64,000 nt of DNA from Sediminispirochaeta smaragdinae DSM 11293. GTDB lineage: Bacteria > Spirochaetota > Spirochaetia > DSM-16054 > Sediminispirochaetaceae. Both the position numbers and the translations under genes were made by a program. The notes beneath the pieces are model-generated. The model was not told the origin of the DNA. It saw only the letters and a list, made by a program, of their open reading frames with translations, and ran no database searches. The stretch lies in contig NC_014364.1 in the NCBI RefSeq assembly GCF_000143985.1, positions 1,798,001 to 1,862,000 of the forward strand, in the 5' to 3' direction. Of this stretch, positions 36,665-44,198 are shown piece by piece (positions within the stretch are counted from its first letter, which is position 1; each line of letters begins with the position of its first letter).

Positions 36665-37375
36665 CTGCTTTGCTGCAGCGGATTCCAAGGAACGGAAAAA
36701 TCCCCTGAGACTGGAGGTCCCGAAAAGCTTCATGGTCAGGGTCGTCCCTGGAATCGGATCAGGAAAGACCGTATTCACAAAATTCCTGAGATAGGTTCTC
36801 GGTGTTCCGTCGGAAGTCGGTTCAAGGGGTTTTACATACCAGGAACCGTAGAGCTCACTCATCTTTCCGTCGAGCGACTTTTCCAACTTCCATGCTATCA
36901 GAAAAGAACCGTCGGGAAAAAAGAGAGGGTAGCGTTCAAGTCTGTAGGAAAAGCTGTCTCCAATCCCCACAAAGGTGAATTCGGTCCTAACCTCCTGGAT
37001 ATGCGGTTTGTCAAAGGGCCTCTCCGGAGTAAGATCCTTAGAGTAGACCAGCCTTGGGTAAATTGAGGCTTCTCCGTCGTGGTCGAGTAGACAGAGGATG
37101 ATAGAGCGAGCAGAAAGCATAAAAAGGGCTTGGCTGTCGGTAATAGTAAAGAGTCCCTGAACACCCGGGTGTTCCTTATCGATCACCTGTTCTATTACTT
37201 CCGCTTTGGACCCTAACTTGTATGGATCGGTTCCCGCAGGGATCGCGGCGCGAAAACGATACTCTTTTTTGACTATGTCAGGAATGGGATCGGCTCCTGC
37301 TATGGGTAAAAAAAGAAAAAGGGGAAGCTCAAGAGACATACACAATAACAGCATGCGGTAAAGCCTTCGATGCAT
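36662..37375 (-). CDS. hypothetical exported protein
   Basis: A 237-residue protein with an N-terminal signal peptide (MLLLCMSLELPLFLFLPIAG, likely cleaved near AGA-DP) and a mature part rich in beta structure (FTFVGIGDSFSYRLERYPLF, DGSFLIAWKLEKSLDGKMSE, GSWYVKPLEP). I do not recognise the family. The end TMKLFGTSSLRGFFRSLESA has an amphipathic helix. An in-frame extension to 37561 would overlap murG, so I start at the ATG at 37375; the ATG at 37354, with GAAGG upstream, is an alternative. Its stop codon lies within the target duplication of the insertion sequence. Divergent from murG. Confidence 0.65.
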   Translation of the reverse strand: MHRRLYRMLLLCMSLELPLFLFLPIAGADPIPDIVKKEYRFRAAIPAGTDPYKLGSKAEVIEQVIDKEHPGVQGLFTITDSQALFMLSARSIILCLLDHDGEASIYPRLVYSKDLTPERPFDKPHIQEVRTEFTFVGIGDSFSYRLERYPLFFPDGSFLIAWKLEKSLDGKMSELYGSWYVKPLEPTSDGTPRTYLRNFVNTVFPDPIPGTTLTMKLFGTSSLRGFFRSLESAAAKQ

Positions 37376-37507
37376 GCCACATAATAAATAGCAGTGCCTC
37401 CTTTTGTCCAGTGCAAATGCAACAGTATGTGCGAATAATAGTGAAAGCTTTAATTGAATTAACACAGTGCTTTTCCTTCCGCCATCCTCCGTGTTATGGT
37501 ACTTTTT

Positions 37508-38617
37508 ATGGATGAAAAGAGACGCATCATTGCCTTCACAGGAGGAGGTACCGGTGGGCATGTTTTTCCCGCCTTTGCGGTATGGGAGGCCTTGAAAGAG
37601 GCAGACCGCGAAAGCAGGCTGAACTATTTGTGGATTGGATCCCGAGACGGTATGGAAAAACAGCTGGTTCGCACCAGAGGGATTGATTATGCAGAGATTC
37701 CCTCCGGTAAATTCAGGCGTTATTTCAGCTTAAAGAACCTTACGGATCTTTTCCGCATTGCGGCCGGTTTTATATGTTCGCTCCGGATTCTAAAAAATCG
37801 AAAGGTCTCTATTCTTTTTTCCAAGGGAGGCTTTGTCTCCGTACCTCCGGTGATTGCCGCCCATATTCTCGGTATCCCTGTTATCAGCCACGAGTCCGAT
37901 CTCGACCCCGGTCTTGCCACAAGAATCAACAGCCGTTTCTCCGATCTTCTATGCCTTGCGTACGAAAAGACGGCAAAGGCCTTTCCCTCGAAACGGAATA
38001 TCGTGGTTACCGGAAATCCCGTACGTAAAGAAATTCTCGGGGGAGACAGGGAAACGGGACGGCGCTTGTATAATATTCCGGAGGGAAAGCCTCTTTTACT
38101 GGTGCTTGGGGGAAGCCTCGGAGCCCTTCAGGTAAATGAGTTGGTTGCTGGAAGCCTCGACGGTTTACTCGACCGTTTTTTCGTTGTTCATCAAATGGGT
38201 GAGAAGCTCTACCAATCGTCGAATAGGAAGGGCTATGTAACGGTCCCTTTTCTCCGAGACGAGCTTCCTCACCTCCTCGCTGCTGCCGACCTGGTTCTTT
38301 GCCGTTCGGGAGCGGGGACCCTATGGGAGAATGGTGTAACAGCAAGTCCTGCAATATTGGTTCCGTTGGGAATGGGGGCAAGCCGAGGTGATCAGGTGCG
38401 CAACGCCGAATTCTTTTCGGAAGCGAAGGCCGCACTTATACTAAAAGGGAAAGATGGAGGGGAGCCGGATCCTTCCGATCTGCTCGAGGCGGCTTTTTCT
38501 CTCATTGATGATACAGCGCAGCTACGTTCCATGGCCGCTTCTGCTTCTGCTCTTTGCAATAAGGATGCCGCAGAAACGATAGCCCGTTTGCTGCTTTCCC
38601 AACTCGAAAAGGCATGA
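37508..38617 (+). CDS. murG: UDP-GlcNAc--lipid I N-acetylglucosaminyltransferase MurG
   Basis: MurG adds GlcNAc to lipid I on the inner face of the membrane, giving lipid II for peptidoglycan. The 369-residue protein has the N-terminal FTGGGTGGHVFPAFAV loop, FSKGGFVSVPPVIAAHILGI and HESDLDPGLATRI, and the donor-site motifs LLLVLGGSLGALQVNE and DLVLCRSGAGTLWE with VPLGMGASRGDQVRNAEFF. It begins at the ATG at 37508 (an ATG four codons earlier is possible). It is not in a mur/fts cluster but heads murG-cvpA-holB-like-HK-RR, the arrangement I recall from Borrelia and Treponema. Confidence 0.94.
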   Translation: MDEKRRIIAFTGGGTGGHVFPAFAVWEALKEADRESRLNYLWIGSRDGMEKQLVRTRGIDYAEIPSGKFRRYFSLKNLTDLFRIAAGFICSLRILKNRKVSILFSKGGFVSVPPVIAAHILGIPVISHESDLDPGLATRINSRFSDLLCLAYEKTAKAFPSKRNIVVTGNPVRKEILGGDRETGRRLYNIPEGKPLLLVLGGSLGALQVNELVAGSLDGLLDRFFVVHQMGEKLYQSSNRKGYVTVPFLRDELPHLLAAADLVLCRSGAGTLWENGVTASPAILVPLGMGASRGDQVRNAEFFSEAKAALILKGKDGGEPDPSDLLEAAFSLIDDTAQLRSMAASASALCNKDAAETIARLLLSQLEKA

Positions 38618-38629
38618 TGGGAGGCTTTC

Positions 38630-39124
38630 ATGGAATTTTCCGCCGTTGATGTCGTGGCTTTAATTATTGTCCTTGTCCTTGGTGTTCGCTGTGCCTTTCG
38701 AGGCTTTGTTGCGGAACTGATGGCCTTTGCGGCAATCCTTCTCGGCCTGGTTGCCGCAGTAGTGTTTGGTGGCCTCGTCGTTCCCTTTGCCCAGCGGTAT
38801 ATAGGGGATGGATTTTGGACGCCGATAGCCTCGTTCTTGGCTGTTTTCCTTGTAACCTATATTGTTGTAAAGCTCTTCGAAGGGGCCTTGTATCGCCTCA
38901 TCGACAGGGTCAATCTTGAAAAAATGGACCAGGCCCTCGGCTTTTTTCTCGGTATTGTGGAAGGTGTCCTGCTTCTTGCTGTCCTTCTGTTTCTCATTCG
39001 GATTCAGCCGGTTTTCGACCCGGAACCTTTGTTATCCCGAAGTTTTTTGGTCCCCTTTCTCGAAAAGCTGATCCCTTTGGGACAAGGATTTATCGAATCG
39101 GCGTTAGGGGAAAGTAGTGTTTGA
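38630..39124 (+). CDS. cvpA: CvpA-family membrane protein
   Basis: A 164-residue protein with four hydrophobic segments (VVALIIVLVLGVRCAFRGFV, MAFAAILLGLVAAVVFGGLV, ASFLAVFLVTYIVVKLF, FFLGIVEGVLLLAVLLFLI), which matches the CvpA family of inner-membrane proteins. Their role is linked to envelope stress in enterobacteria but is not settled. GGGAGG precedes the ATG. Its stop overlaps the GTG of the next gene by 8 bp. Confidence 0.85.
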   Translation: MEFSAVDVVALIIVLVLGVRCAFRGFVAELMAFAAILLGLVAAVVFGGLVVPFAQRYIGDGFWTPIASFLAVFLVTYIVVKLFEGALYRLIDRVNLEKMDQALGFFLGIVEGVLLLAVLLFLIRIQPVFDPEPLLSRSFLVPFLEKLIPLGQGFIESALGESSV

Positions 39125-40334
39125 AAATATCTTAAGACAGAAACGGGTTATTTCATTTTTGAAAGAGGATATCGCTTCGGGGCGGCTTCCGTCGTCATTG
39201 CTTTTTTACGGAGAGCCTTACTCGGGCAAACTTTCTACGGCGTTGGAGCTTGCCAGGGTTCTTTCTTGTTCGGCAGAGGGAAACTGGAACTGCTCCTGCC
39301 GCTCTTGCCGCGAATACAGGTCTCTAACCAGTCAGTATCTTCTCATGACAGGCGGTCGCTATTTTTACGAAGAGATCGCCGCCAGTGGTGATACCATGTA
39401 TCGCAATCCCTCTCCCGCCACCACCTATCTCTACATCAGATCTGTTCGCAAACTTCTTCGGCGTTTTGATGCTCAGCTGTGGGAGGGAAACGAGGCAAAA
39501 CTGAAGAGCGTCCGTGGCTCTGTCGAGGCTCTTGCCGCCTCGGTTGATGAACTTGAACCTGGGGAAAGCGAACACAAGCGGAGCGATCTGGAAAAGATTG
39601 TGAAGTCAAACGCCTCCCATGTGGAAAAGATCTGCGGCTCATCGGTGAGTAAGAATATTCCGATCGATCAAATTCGCAACATCACCTACTGGTGCAGGAG
39701 TCTCGGCGGCAAGCATCCCAAGTTTGTATTACTGGAAGGTGTTGAGAATATGGTCGATTCTTCCCGCAATGCCCTGCTAAAACTTCTCGAAGAGCCACCT
39801 GAGAATTGCTATCTTATCCTCCTTACTAGTCGAAAAGGTGGGATCATCCAGACGATCCTCTCCAGAGTGCGGCAGTATTCCTTTTCTCCCAGGGACCTGA
39901 ACGCTTCCGAAGAGGTCCTTAGGCGTATTTTTCGCATCGAGGATACGAATCAAAGTCTAAGACATTTTTTTCTTTCCTGGAAAGGGGTGCGTACCGATCA
40001 GCTTGCTGATGCCGCGGAACGGGTTATTACGACCATCCTTGAGGGCGGGAGATATGAGATAGAGGCATTTGACGAATTGATAAAGCAGTATGCTTCGGCA
40101 GAACAGTTTGAACCCTTTCTCGAGGAGCTTACCTCAAGGCTTTCCGCACTCTTGGCTCCGGCGGGGACGAGAAAGGGCTTTCCCCTCTCCCCCGAGTTGA
40201 TAGCCGAATGGAATGGCTATATTCGTGAGGCCTATGTGCGCAGGAGCGCTTATAATCAAAGTGGTCCCCTGCTGCTTGAAAGCCTCTTATATCGCATGGC
40301 TGAGAGTATAGAGAAGGAGCGAAGTGGTGCGTAA
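39117..40334 (+). CDS. holB: DNA polymerase III delta-prime-like clamp loader subunit
   Basis: A 405-residue AAA+ clamp-loader protein. It has the opening ENILRQKRVISFLKEDI, P-loop region LLFYGEPYSGKLSTALELA, a zinc module CSAEGNWNCSCRSC, and sensor/SRC regions KFVLLEGVENMVDSSRNALL, LKLLEEPPENCYLILLTS and TILSRVRQYSFSP. Between the zinc module and IPIDQIRNITYWCRS are about 100 extra residues (charged, helical, LEPGESEHKRSDLEKIV), so the protein is longer than the usual 330. The Walker A has L where T or S is usual after GK, fitting a delta-prime role without ATP hydrolysis. It starts at GTG overlapping cvpA. Confidence 0.82.
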   Translation: MFENILRQKRVISFLKEDIASGRLPSSLLFYGEPYSGKLSTALELARVLSCSAEGNWNCSCRSCREYRSLTSQYLLMTGGRYFYEEIAASGDTMYRNPSPATTYLYIRSVRKLLRRFDAQLWEGNEAKLKSVRGSVEALAASVDELEPGESEHKRSDLEKIVKSNASHVEKICGSSVSKNIPIDQIRNITYWCRSLGGKHPKFVLLEGVENMVDSSRNALLKLLEEPPENCYLILLTSRKGGIIQTILSRVRQYSFSPRDLNASEEVLRRIFRIEDTNQSLRHFFLSWKGVRTDQLADAAERVITTILEGGRYEIEAFDELIKQYASAEQFEPFLEELTSRLSALLAPAGTRKGFPLSPELIAEWNGYIREAYVRRSAYNQSGPLLLESLLYRMAESIEKERSGA

Positions 40335-41490
40335 ATTTATTCAAAGAGCCCTTGCAAAGCTTCCTAAACTTGATCAGGAACAAATTCGTCATCTCCTTAT
40401 TGCCGTGGCAGGCGAAAATGAGAGGCTTGAGGTGGTGCTTGATTCGATGACCGACGGTGTTATCGTCACCGATGGCAATCACCGAATTATTCTGACCAAC
40501 AAAAGCTCGGAGCGTTTGGTTCCCTTTGTAACATCCGATCTTGATGAAAAAATATTGTGGGAAGTGATCGACGATCGTGAGGTCGCAACTTTTTTGAAGG
40601 AGAGTCTTCTTTCGGGCGAGCGGGTCGAGGGTGTCGAATTCACCCTTGGTCACAGCGGATCGGTGCAGACCCTTTCGTTTAATCTCATGCCGATGGTAAA
40701 GGATGGGAGTATCGAGGGCTCTCTGCTTATTGTTGCGGATGTCACCGATCGTCGTCGACGAGAAGCCCGCCTGCGTCGTGCCGAGAATCTGGCCAGTTTA
40801 ACCACCCTTGCTGCAGGGGTTGCCCATGAGATAAAGAACCCCCTCGGTTCCATCGGTATCCATATTCAGCTTATGCAGCGCTCCCTTGATCGAGACGGTT
40901 GCCTTGATCGGGAGCATGGCCTTGAGTACCTCGACATCATGGAGGAAGAGGTCGAACGTTTGAATGGAATTGTTGTGGATTTCCTTTTTGCCGTTCGACC
41001 GATGAATACCGAGTTGAAACAGGCCGATGTCAATGCGGTGATCCACGATCTCCTTCAGTTTACCAAGTATGAGCTCCAGGAAGGCGGAGTACAGGTGGTG
41101 GAGGAGTACGACGATGGTGTTCCGAAGGTTGAGCTTGATGAAAAGTACCTCAAACAGGCTCTTTTGAATATCATCAAGAACGCCCAGGCTGCCATGCCCG
41201 ATGGTGGAAGTCTGACGGTAACCACCGGGTTTAAAGACGATCAGGTTACCATTGCCATCGCCGACACGGGTATCGGTATCGGCGAAGATATGGTCGGTAA
41301 AATTTTCGAACCCTACTTTACCACCAAAGAGTTCGGCTCCGGCCTTGGCCTTACGGTAGTATATAAGATTATCAAGGAGCATGGCGGGGATATTTCGCTC
41401 CGATCAAAGAAGGGTGAGGGAACGGTCTTTACCATAAGCCTTCCCGTTCCCCAAAAGGAGCGGAGACTTTTGGACTTCCAGGGAGAGTGA
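40324..41490 (+). CDS. NtrB-like PAS histidine kinase (Hk2-type)
   Basis: A 388-residue soluble sensor kinase with no membrane helix. A PAS domain occupies about 35-145 (DSMTDGVIVTDGNHRIILTN), HisKA begins at about 155 with the phospho-His in AAGVAHEIKNPLGSIGIHIQ, and the ATPase domain has LLNIIKNAQAAMPDGG, IADTGIGIGEDMV and GSGLGLTVVYKIIKEHGG. The start is a GTG-GTG pair at 40324 with AAGGAG before it, overlapping the preceding stop by 11 bp. It sits 3 bp upstream of the NtrC-type regulator, which it should phosphorylate. From memory, Borrelia Hk2 and Treponema TP0520 hold the same place. Confidence 0.9.
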   Translation: MVRKFIQRALAKLPKLDQEQIRHLLIAVAGENERLEVVLDSMTDGVIVTDGNHRIILTNKSSERLVPFVTSDLDEKILWEVIDDREVATFLKESLLSGERVEGVEFTLGHSGSVQTLSFNLMPMVKDGSIEGSLLIVADVTDRRRREARLRRAENLASLTTLAAGVAHEIKNPLGSIGIHIQLMQRSLDRDGCLDREHGLEYLDIMEEEVERLNGIVVDFLFAVRPMNTELKQADVNAVIHDLLQFTKYELQEGGVQVVEEYDDGVPKVELDEKYLKQALLNIIKNAQAAMPDGGSLTVTTGFKDDQVTIAIADTGIGIGEDMVGKIFEPYFTTKEFGSGLGLTVVYKIIKEHGGDISLRSKKGEGTVFTISLPVPQKERRLLDFQGE

Positions 41491-41493
41491 TCT

Positions 41494-42855
41494 ATGCAGT
41501 TTCATATTTTGATCGTCGACGACGAAAAAAACATCCGTGAAGGTCTTGGCAAAAGCCTTGAAATGGACGGGCATAAGGTCTTTCTCGCTGCCACGGGAAA
41601 GGATGGCTGGCACATCGTCACCACCGAAGAGGTCGATCTGGTGATCACCGATCTGAAAATGCCGGAGATGGGGGGATCTGATCTTTTGAAAAAGATTGTA
41701 TCTTCCTATCCTACCGTACCCGTTGTGATTCTCACCGGGCATGGTACCATCGAGTCTGCCGTCTCTGCCATACAGGATGGTGCGTATGACTTCCTGACTA
41801 AGCCTGTTGATCTTGAACGGCTCAGCCATATTGTCAGGAGGGCCCTTAGCAACCGGGAACTGGTCATTCAAAACAGGAACCTCCAGGATGAGCTCGACCG
41901 AATCAGCCGTCGAAGTAAATTCGACAAGATGATAGGAAAGAGCCCTCAGATGCGCAAGGTTATGGAGCTTATCGATCAGGTGGCTCAGACCAAAGCTTCC
42001 GTTCTCATCACCGGTGAGAGCGGTGTCGGCAAAGAACTGGTGGCCGATGCCGTTCATTTCCTTTCGAACCGGAGAGAAAAGCCCTTTGTGAAGGTTCACT
42101 GTGCTGCCTTATCGGAAACCTTGCTGGAGAGCGAACTGTTCGGCCATGAAAAGGGTTCCTTTACCGGTGCCATTTCACGGAAAAAGGGGCGATTTGAATT
42201 GGCCCACGAAGGGACCATCTTTCTCGATGAGATCGGGGAGATAAGCCAGCAGGTCCAGATTAAGATCCTTCGTGTACTTCAGGAAAAGCAGTTCGAGCGG
42301 GTGGGGGGAGAGTCGACCCTCGAAGTCGATGTCAGGGTGGTAAGCGCCACGAACCGGGATCTCAAGGCGGAGATCGAGGCTGGCACCTTCCGTGAAGATC
42401 TTTTTTATCGTCTCAATGTCGTCAATATCCATGTTCCCCCCTTAAGGGAACGAACCGAAGATATCCCCTTGCTTGCTTCGGCATTTCTGAAAGAATTCAG
42501 CGAAGAGAATGGCAAGCAGATCGAGGGAATTGATCCCAAGGCTCGTCTTACCCTTTACAATTACCGATGGCCGGGAAACATTCGTGAACTGAGGAACTGC
42601 ATAGAAAGCTCCGTTGTCATGTGTAAAGGCCAGGTCATCACGACGGACGATCTTCCCCCTTCTGTTACCCAAGGGGCCGAAGACAGCCTTATCCGTATTC
42701 CTGTTGGTATTGCTATGGAGGAGGCGGAGAAAGAGATTATTCGCGCTACCTTGAACCATGAAAAGGGAAACAAAACCCGCTGCGCGGAGGTCTTGGGTAT
42801 AGGGCGAAAGACCCTACATCGAAAGATCAAGGAGTATGGCCTGGAAGAAGATTAA
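41494..42855 (+). CDS. NtrC-type sigma-54 activator (Rrp2-like response regulator)
   Basis: A 453-residue activator. Receiver domain: [11 protein letters not shown], phospho-Asp in [13 protein letters not shown], Lys in FLTKPVD. Central AAA+ domain: Walker [17 protein letters not shown], the sigma-54 contact loop GSFTGA (canonical GAFTGA with A to S), Walker [12 protein letters not shown], and the R fingers in [13 protein letters not shown] terminus: Fis-type helix-turn-helix [20 protein letters not shown]. All parts needed to activate RpoN promoters are present. It is cotranscribed with the kinase, and two sigma-54 promoters lie elsewhere in the window. Confidence 0.94.
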   Translation: MQFHILIVDDEKNIREGLGKSLEMDGHKVFLAATGKDGWHIVTTEEVDLVITDLKMPEMGGSDLLKKIVSSYPTVPVVILTGHGTIESAVSAIQDGAYDFLTKPVDLERLSHIVRRALSNRELVIQNRNLQDELDRISRRSKFDKMIGKSPQMRKVMELIDQVAQTKASVLITGESGVGKELVADAVHFLSNRREKPFVKVHCAALSETLLESELFGHEKGSFTGAISRKKGRFELAHEGTIFLDEIGEISQQVQIKILRVLQEKQFERVGGESTLEVDVRVVSATNRDLKAEIEAGTFREDLFYRLNVVNIHVPPLRERTEDIPLLASAFLKEFSEENGKQIEGIDPKARLTLYNYRWPGNIRELRNCIESSVVMCKGQVITTDDLPPSVTQGAEDSLIRIPVGIAMEEAEKEIIRATLNHEKGNKTRCAEVLGIGRKTLHRKIKEYGLEED

Positions 42856-43307
42856 ACGGCCTGGCCCCTGGCAATTTCCCATGCCCGTATTCTTCCGAAG
42901 GAGTAATTTATGTTCTGGGTCATTTTTGTTGCCCGTTTCAACATTTCGGGATCTTCGGCATGGTGATCGGGGTGATGCCGTTTCAGCATTGATCTGTGGG
43001 CCGCCTTGACATGCGGAAACTCTGCGCCGAAGGGTACACCCAGTAATTTGTAATCATCACGAAGTTCCTCGGGCGGAAGATCGAAACCGGAGTGCTTTTC
43101 TTCCCTCCCGGCATAACCACCGTTTCCTCGATCCGAACTTCTTTGTGACGAAGAGCCTCCGAGAAAGGACTCTAATTCTTCCCATGCCTCTTGGTAATCC
43201 CTGTCTTCATACGGATCACTTTCGTGAATATGAAAGTCGTAATCGCCGTCCGGGGTCCTAAACATCGAGCGAAGCAGTCGGTGAAATCGATCAAGCAGCG
43301 GGTCCAT
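42852..43307 (-). CDS. J-domain (DnaJ-like) protein
   Basis: A 151-residue protein with a C-terminal J domain (about 88-150): DDYKLLGVPFGAEFPHVKAA, then the HPD tripeptide in LKRHHPDHHAEDPEMLKRAT, which stimulates the ATPase of DnaK. The N-terminal half is acidic and low in complexity (PDGDYDFHIHESDPYEDRDY, SSSQRSSDRGNGG). There is no zinc or substrate-binding domain, so it is a type III J protein that probably directs DnaK to one partner. The start at 43307 has GGAGG; longer frames lack support. It overlaps the dapF-like stop by 17 bp and is convergent with the NtrC gene, overlapping its stop. Confidence 0.8.
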   Translation of the reverse strand: MDPLLDRFHRLLRSMFRTPDGDYDFHIHESDPYEDRDYQEAWEELESFLGGSSSQRSSDRGNGGYAGREEKHSGFDLPPEELRDDYKLLGVPFGAEFPHVKAAHRSMLKRHHPDHHAEDPEMLKRATKMTQNINYSFGRIRAWEIARGQAV

Positions 43308-44163
43308 CTTTTTCCTCCGTAGAGTAGTTGCCGGTAAAAACATAATGAGGAACGCCCCCGACGACAAGAGATCCGGACCCTGTCCACGTTACATACAGTT
43401 CTTCGGATTGATTTCGATTTACTTTTCGAGCGGTGACCTCCCGTCCCGAAGATCCACCTGAGGCACACAAAAGGGTGGCCGCCGCAGCCTCTATGACAGC
43501 ATCGCCTGGGCCCTGCGCCGGAAAGGGGCTGTAGGCGACCAGACTCTGCTGCTCGGCAACCGCAAATACGGCGGAACCGATATCCTGCTTTCGGACATGA
43601 CGGCAGAAAGCCTCTGCACGCTCTGTCTCCGGTATCCCTGGAACCATCGCCGTGGCTCGGGCCGGGAATTCAGAAAAGCTGCAACAGGTGTAGGCGATCG
43701 ATTGATCCTGCAGAGGCTTCCAGAGATGTACCTCTTGCCGATCGTCCTCCTTAATCTCCTCTCCGGAGAGGGAAATCGGGATGCCCAGTTCTATCTGAAA
43801 AAGGGTGCTATCTATACAGGTTATTTCAATATCTTTCGTCGGCCCCTCGATGACCAGGCGGTCTCTATTAAACAATCCAAAGTCGAAGGCAAATCGGGAA
43901 GCGCATAGAAGTGCCGATGCGTTTAGATCCTCTCGCTTTTTCTCTTGTGTTCCCGAAAGGGGAGAAAGAAAGTGTAGCCCGACGTTCTGCTCACGTGAGG
44001 GGTAGAGCAGAATGATACCGTCGCCCCCGACGCCCCTTCTCCTGTCGCAGATAAGATCCACGCTCTTTCTGTCGAATAGGTGTTCCGAAATATCATTGGT
44101 AAGAGCATTGATAAGAAGAAAATCACAGTCCGCAAGGACGAGCTTGTAAAAAGGAATATCCAT
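43291..44163 (-). CDS. degenerate diaminopimelate epimerase-like protein
   Basis: A 290-residue protein with the DapF fold but without its chemistry. The N-terminal DIPFYKLVLADCDFLLIN and RRRGVGGDGIILLYPS segments align with DapF, but the first catalytic site (normally N-x-D-G-x3-x-M-C-G-N-G) reads TQEKKREDLNASALLCASRF, and the second (G-x-T-x-A-C-G-S/T-G) reads GDAVIEAAAATLLCASGGSS. Both key Cys contexts are lost. DAP epimerase activity is therefore unlikely. That fits spirochaetes whose peptidoglycan uses ornithine rather than DAP. The function is unknown. The start could also be at 44172. Confidence 0.7.
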   Translation of the reverse strand: MDIPFYKLVLADCDFLLINALTNDISEHLFDRKSVDLICDRRRGVGGDGIILLYPSREQNVGLHFLSPLSGTQEKKREDLNASALLCASRFAFDFGLFNRDRLVIEGPTKDIEITCIDSTLFQIELGIPISLSGEEIKEDDRQEVHLWKPLQDQSIAYTCCSFSEFPARATAMVPGIPETERAEAFCRHVRKQDIGSAVFAVAEQQSLVAYSPFPAQGPGDAVIEAAAATLLCASGGSSGREVTARKVNRNQSEELYVTWTGSGSLVVGGVPHYVFTGNYSTEEKDGPAA

Positions 44164-44198
44164 CCAGACCATTGTACACAAATCAAGGCTTTCGTCCA

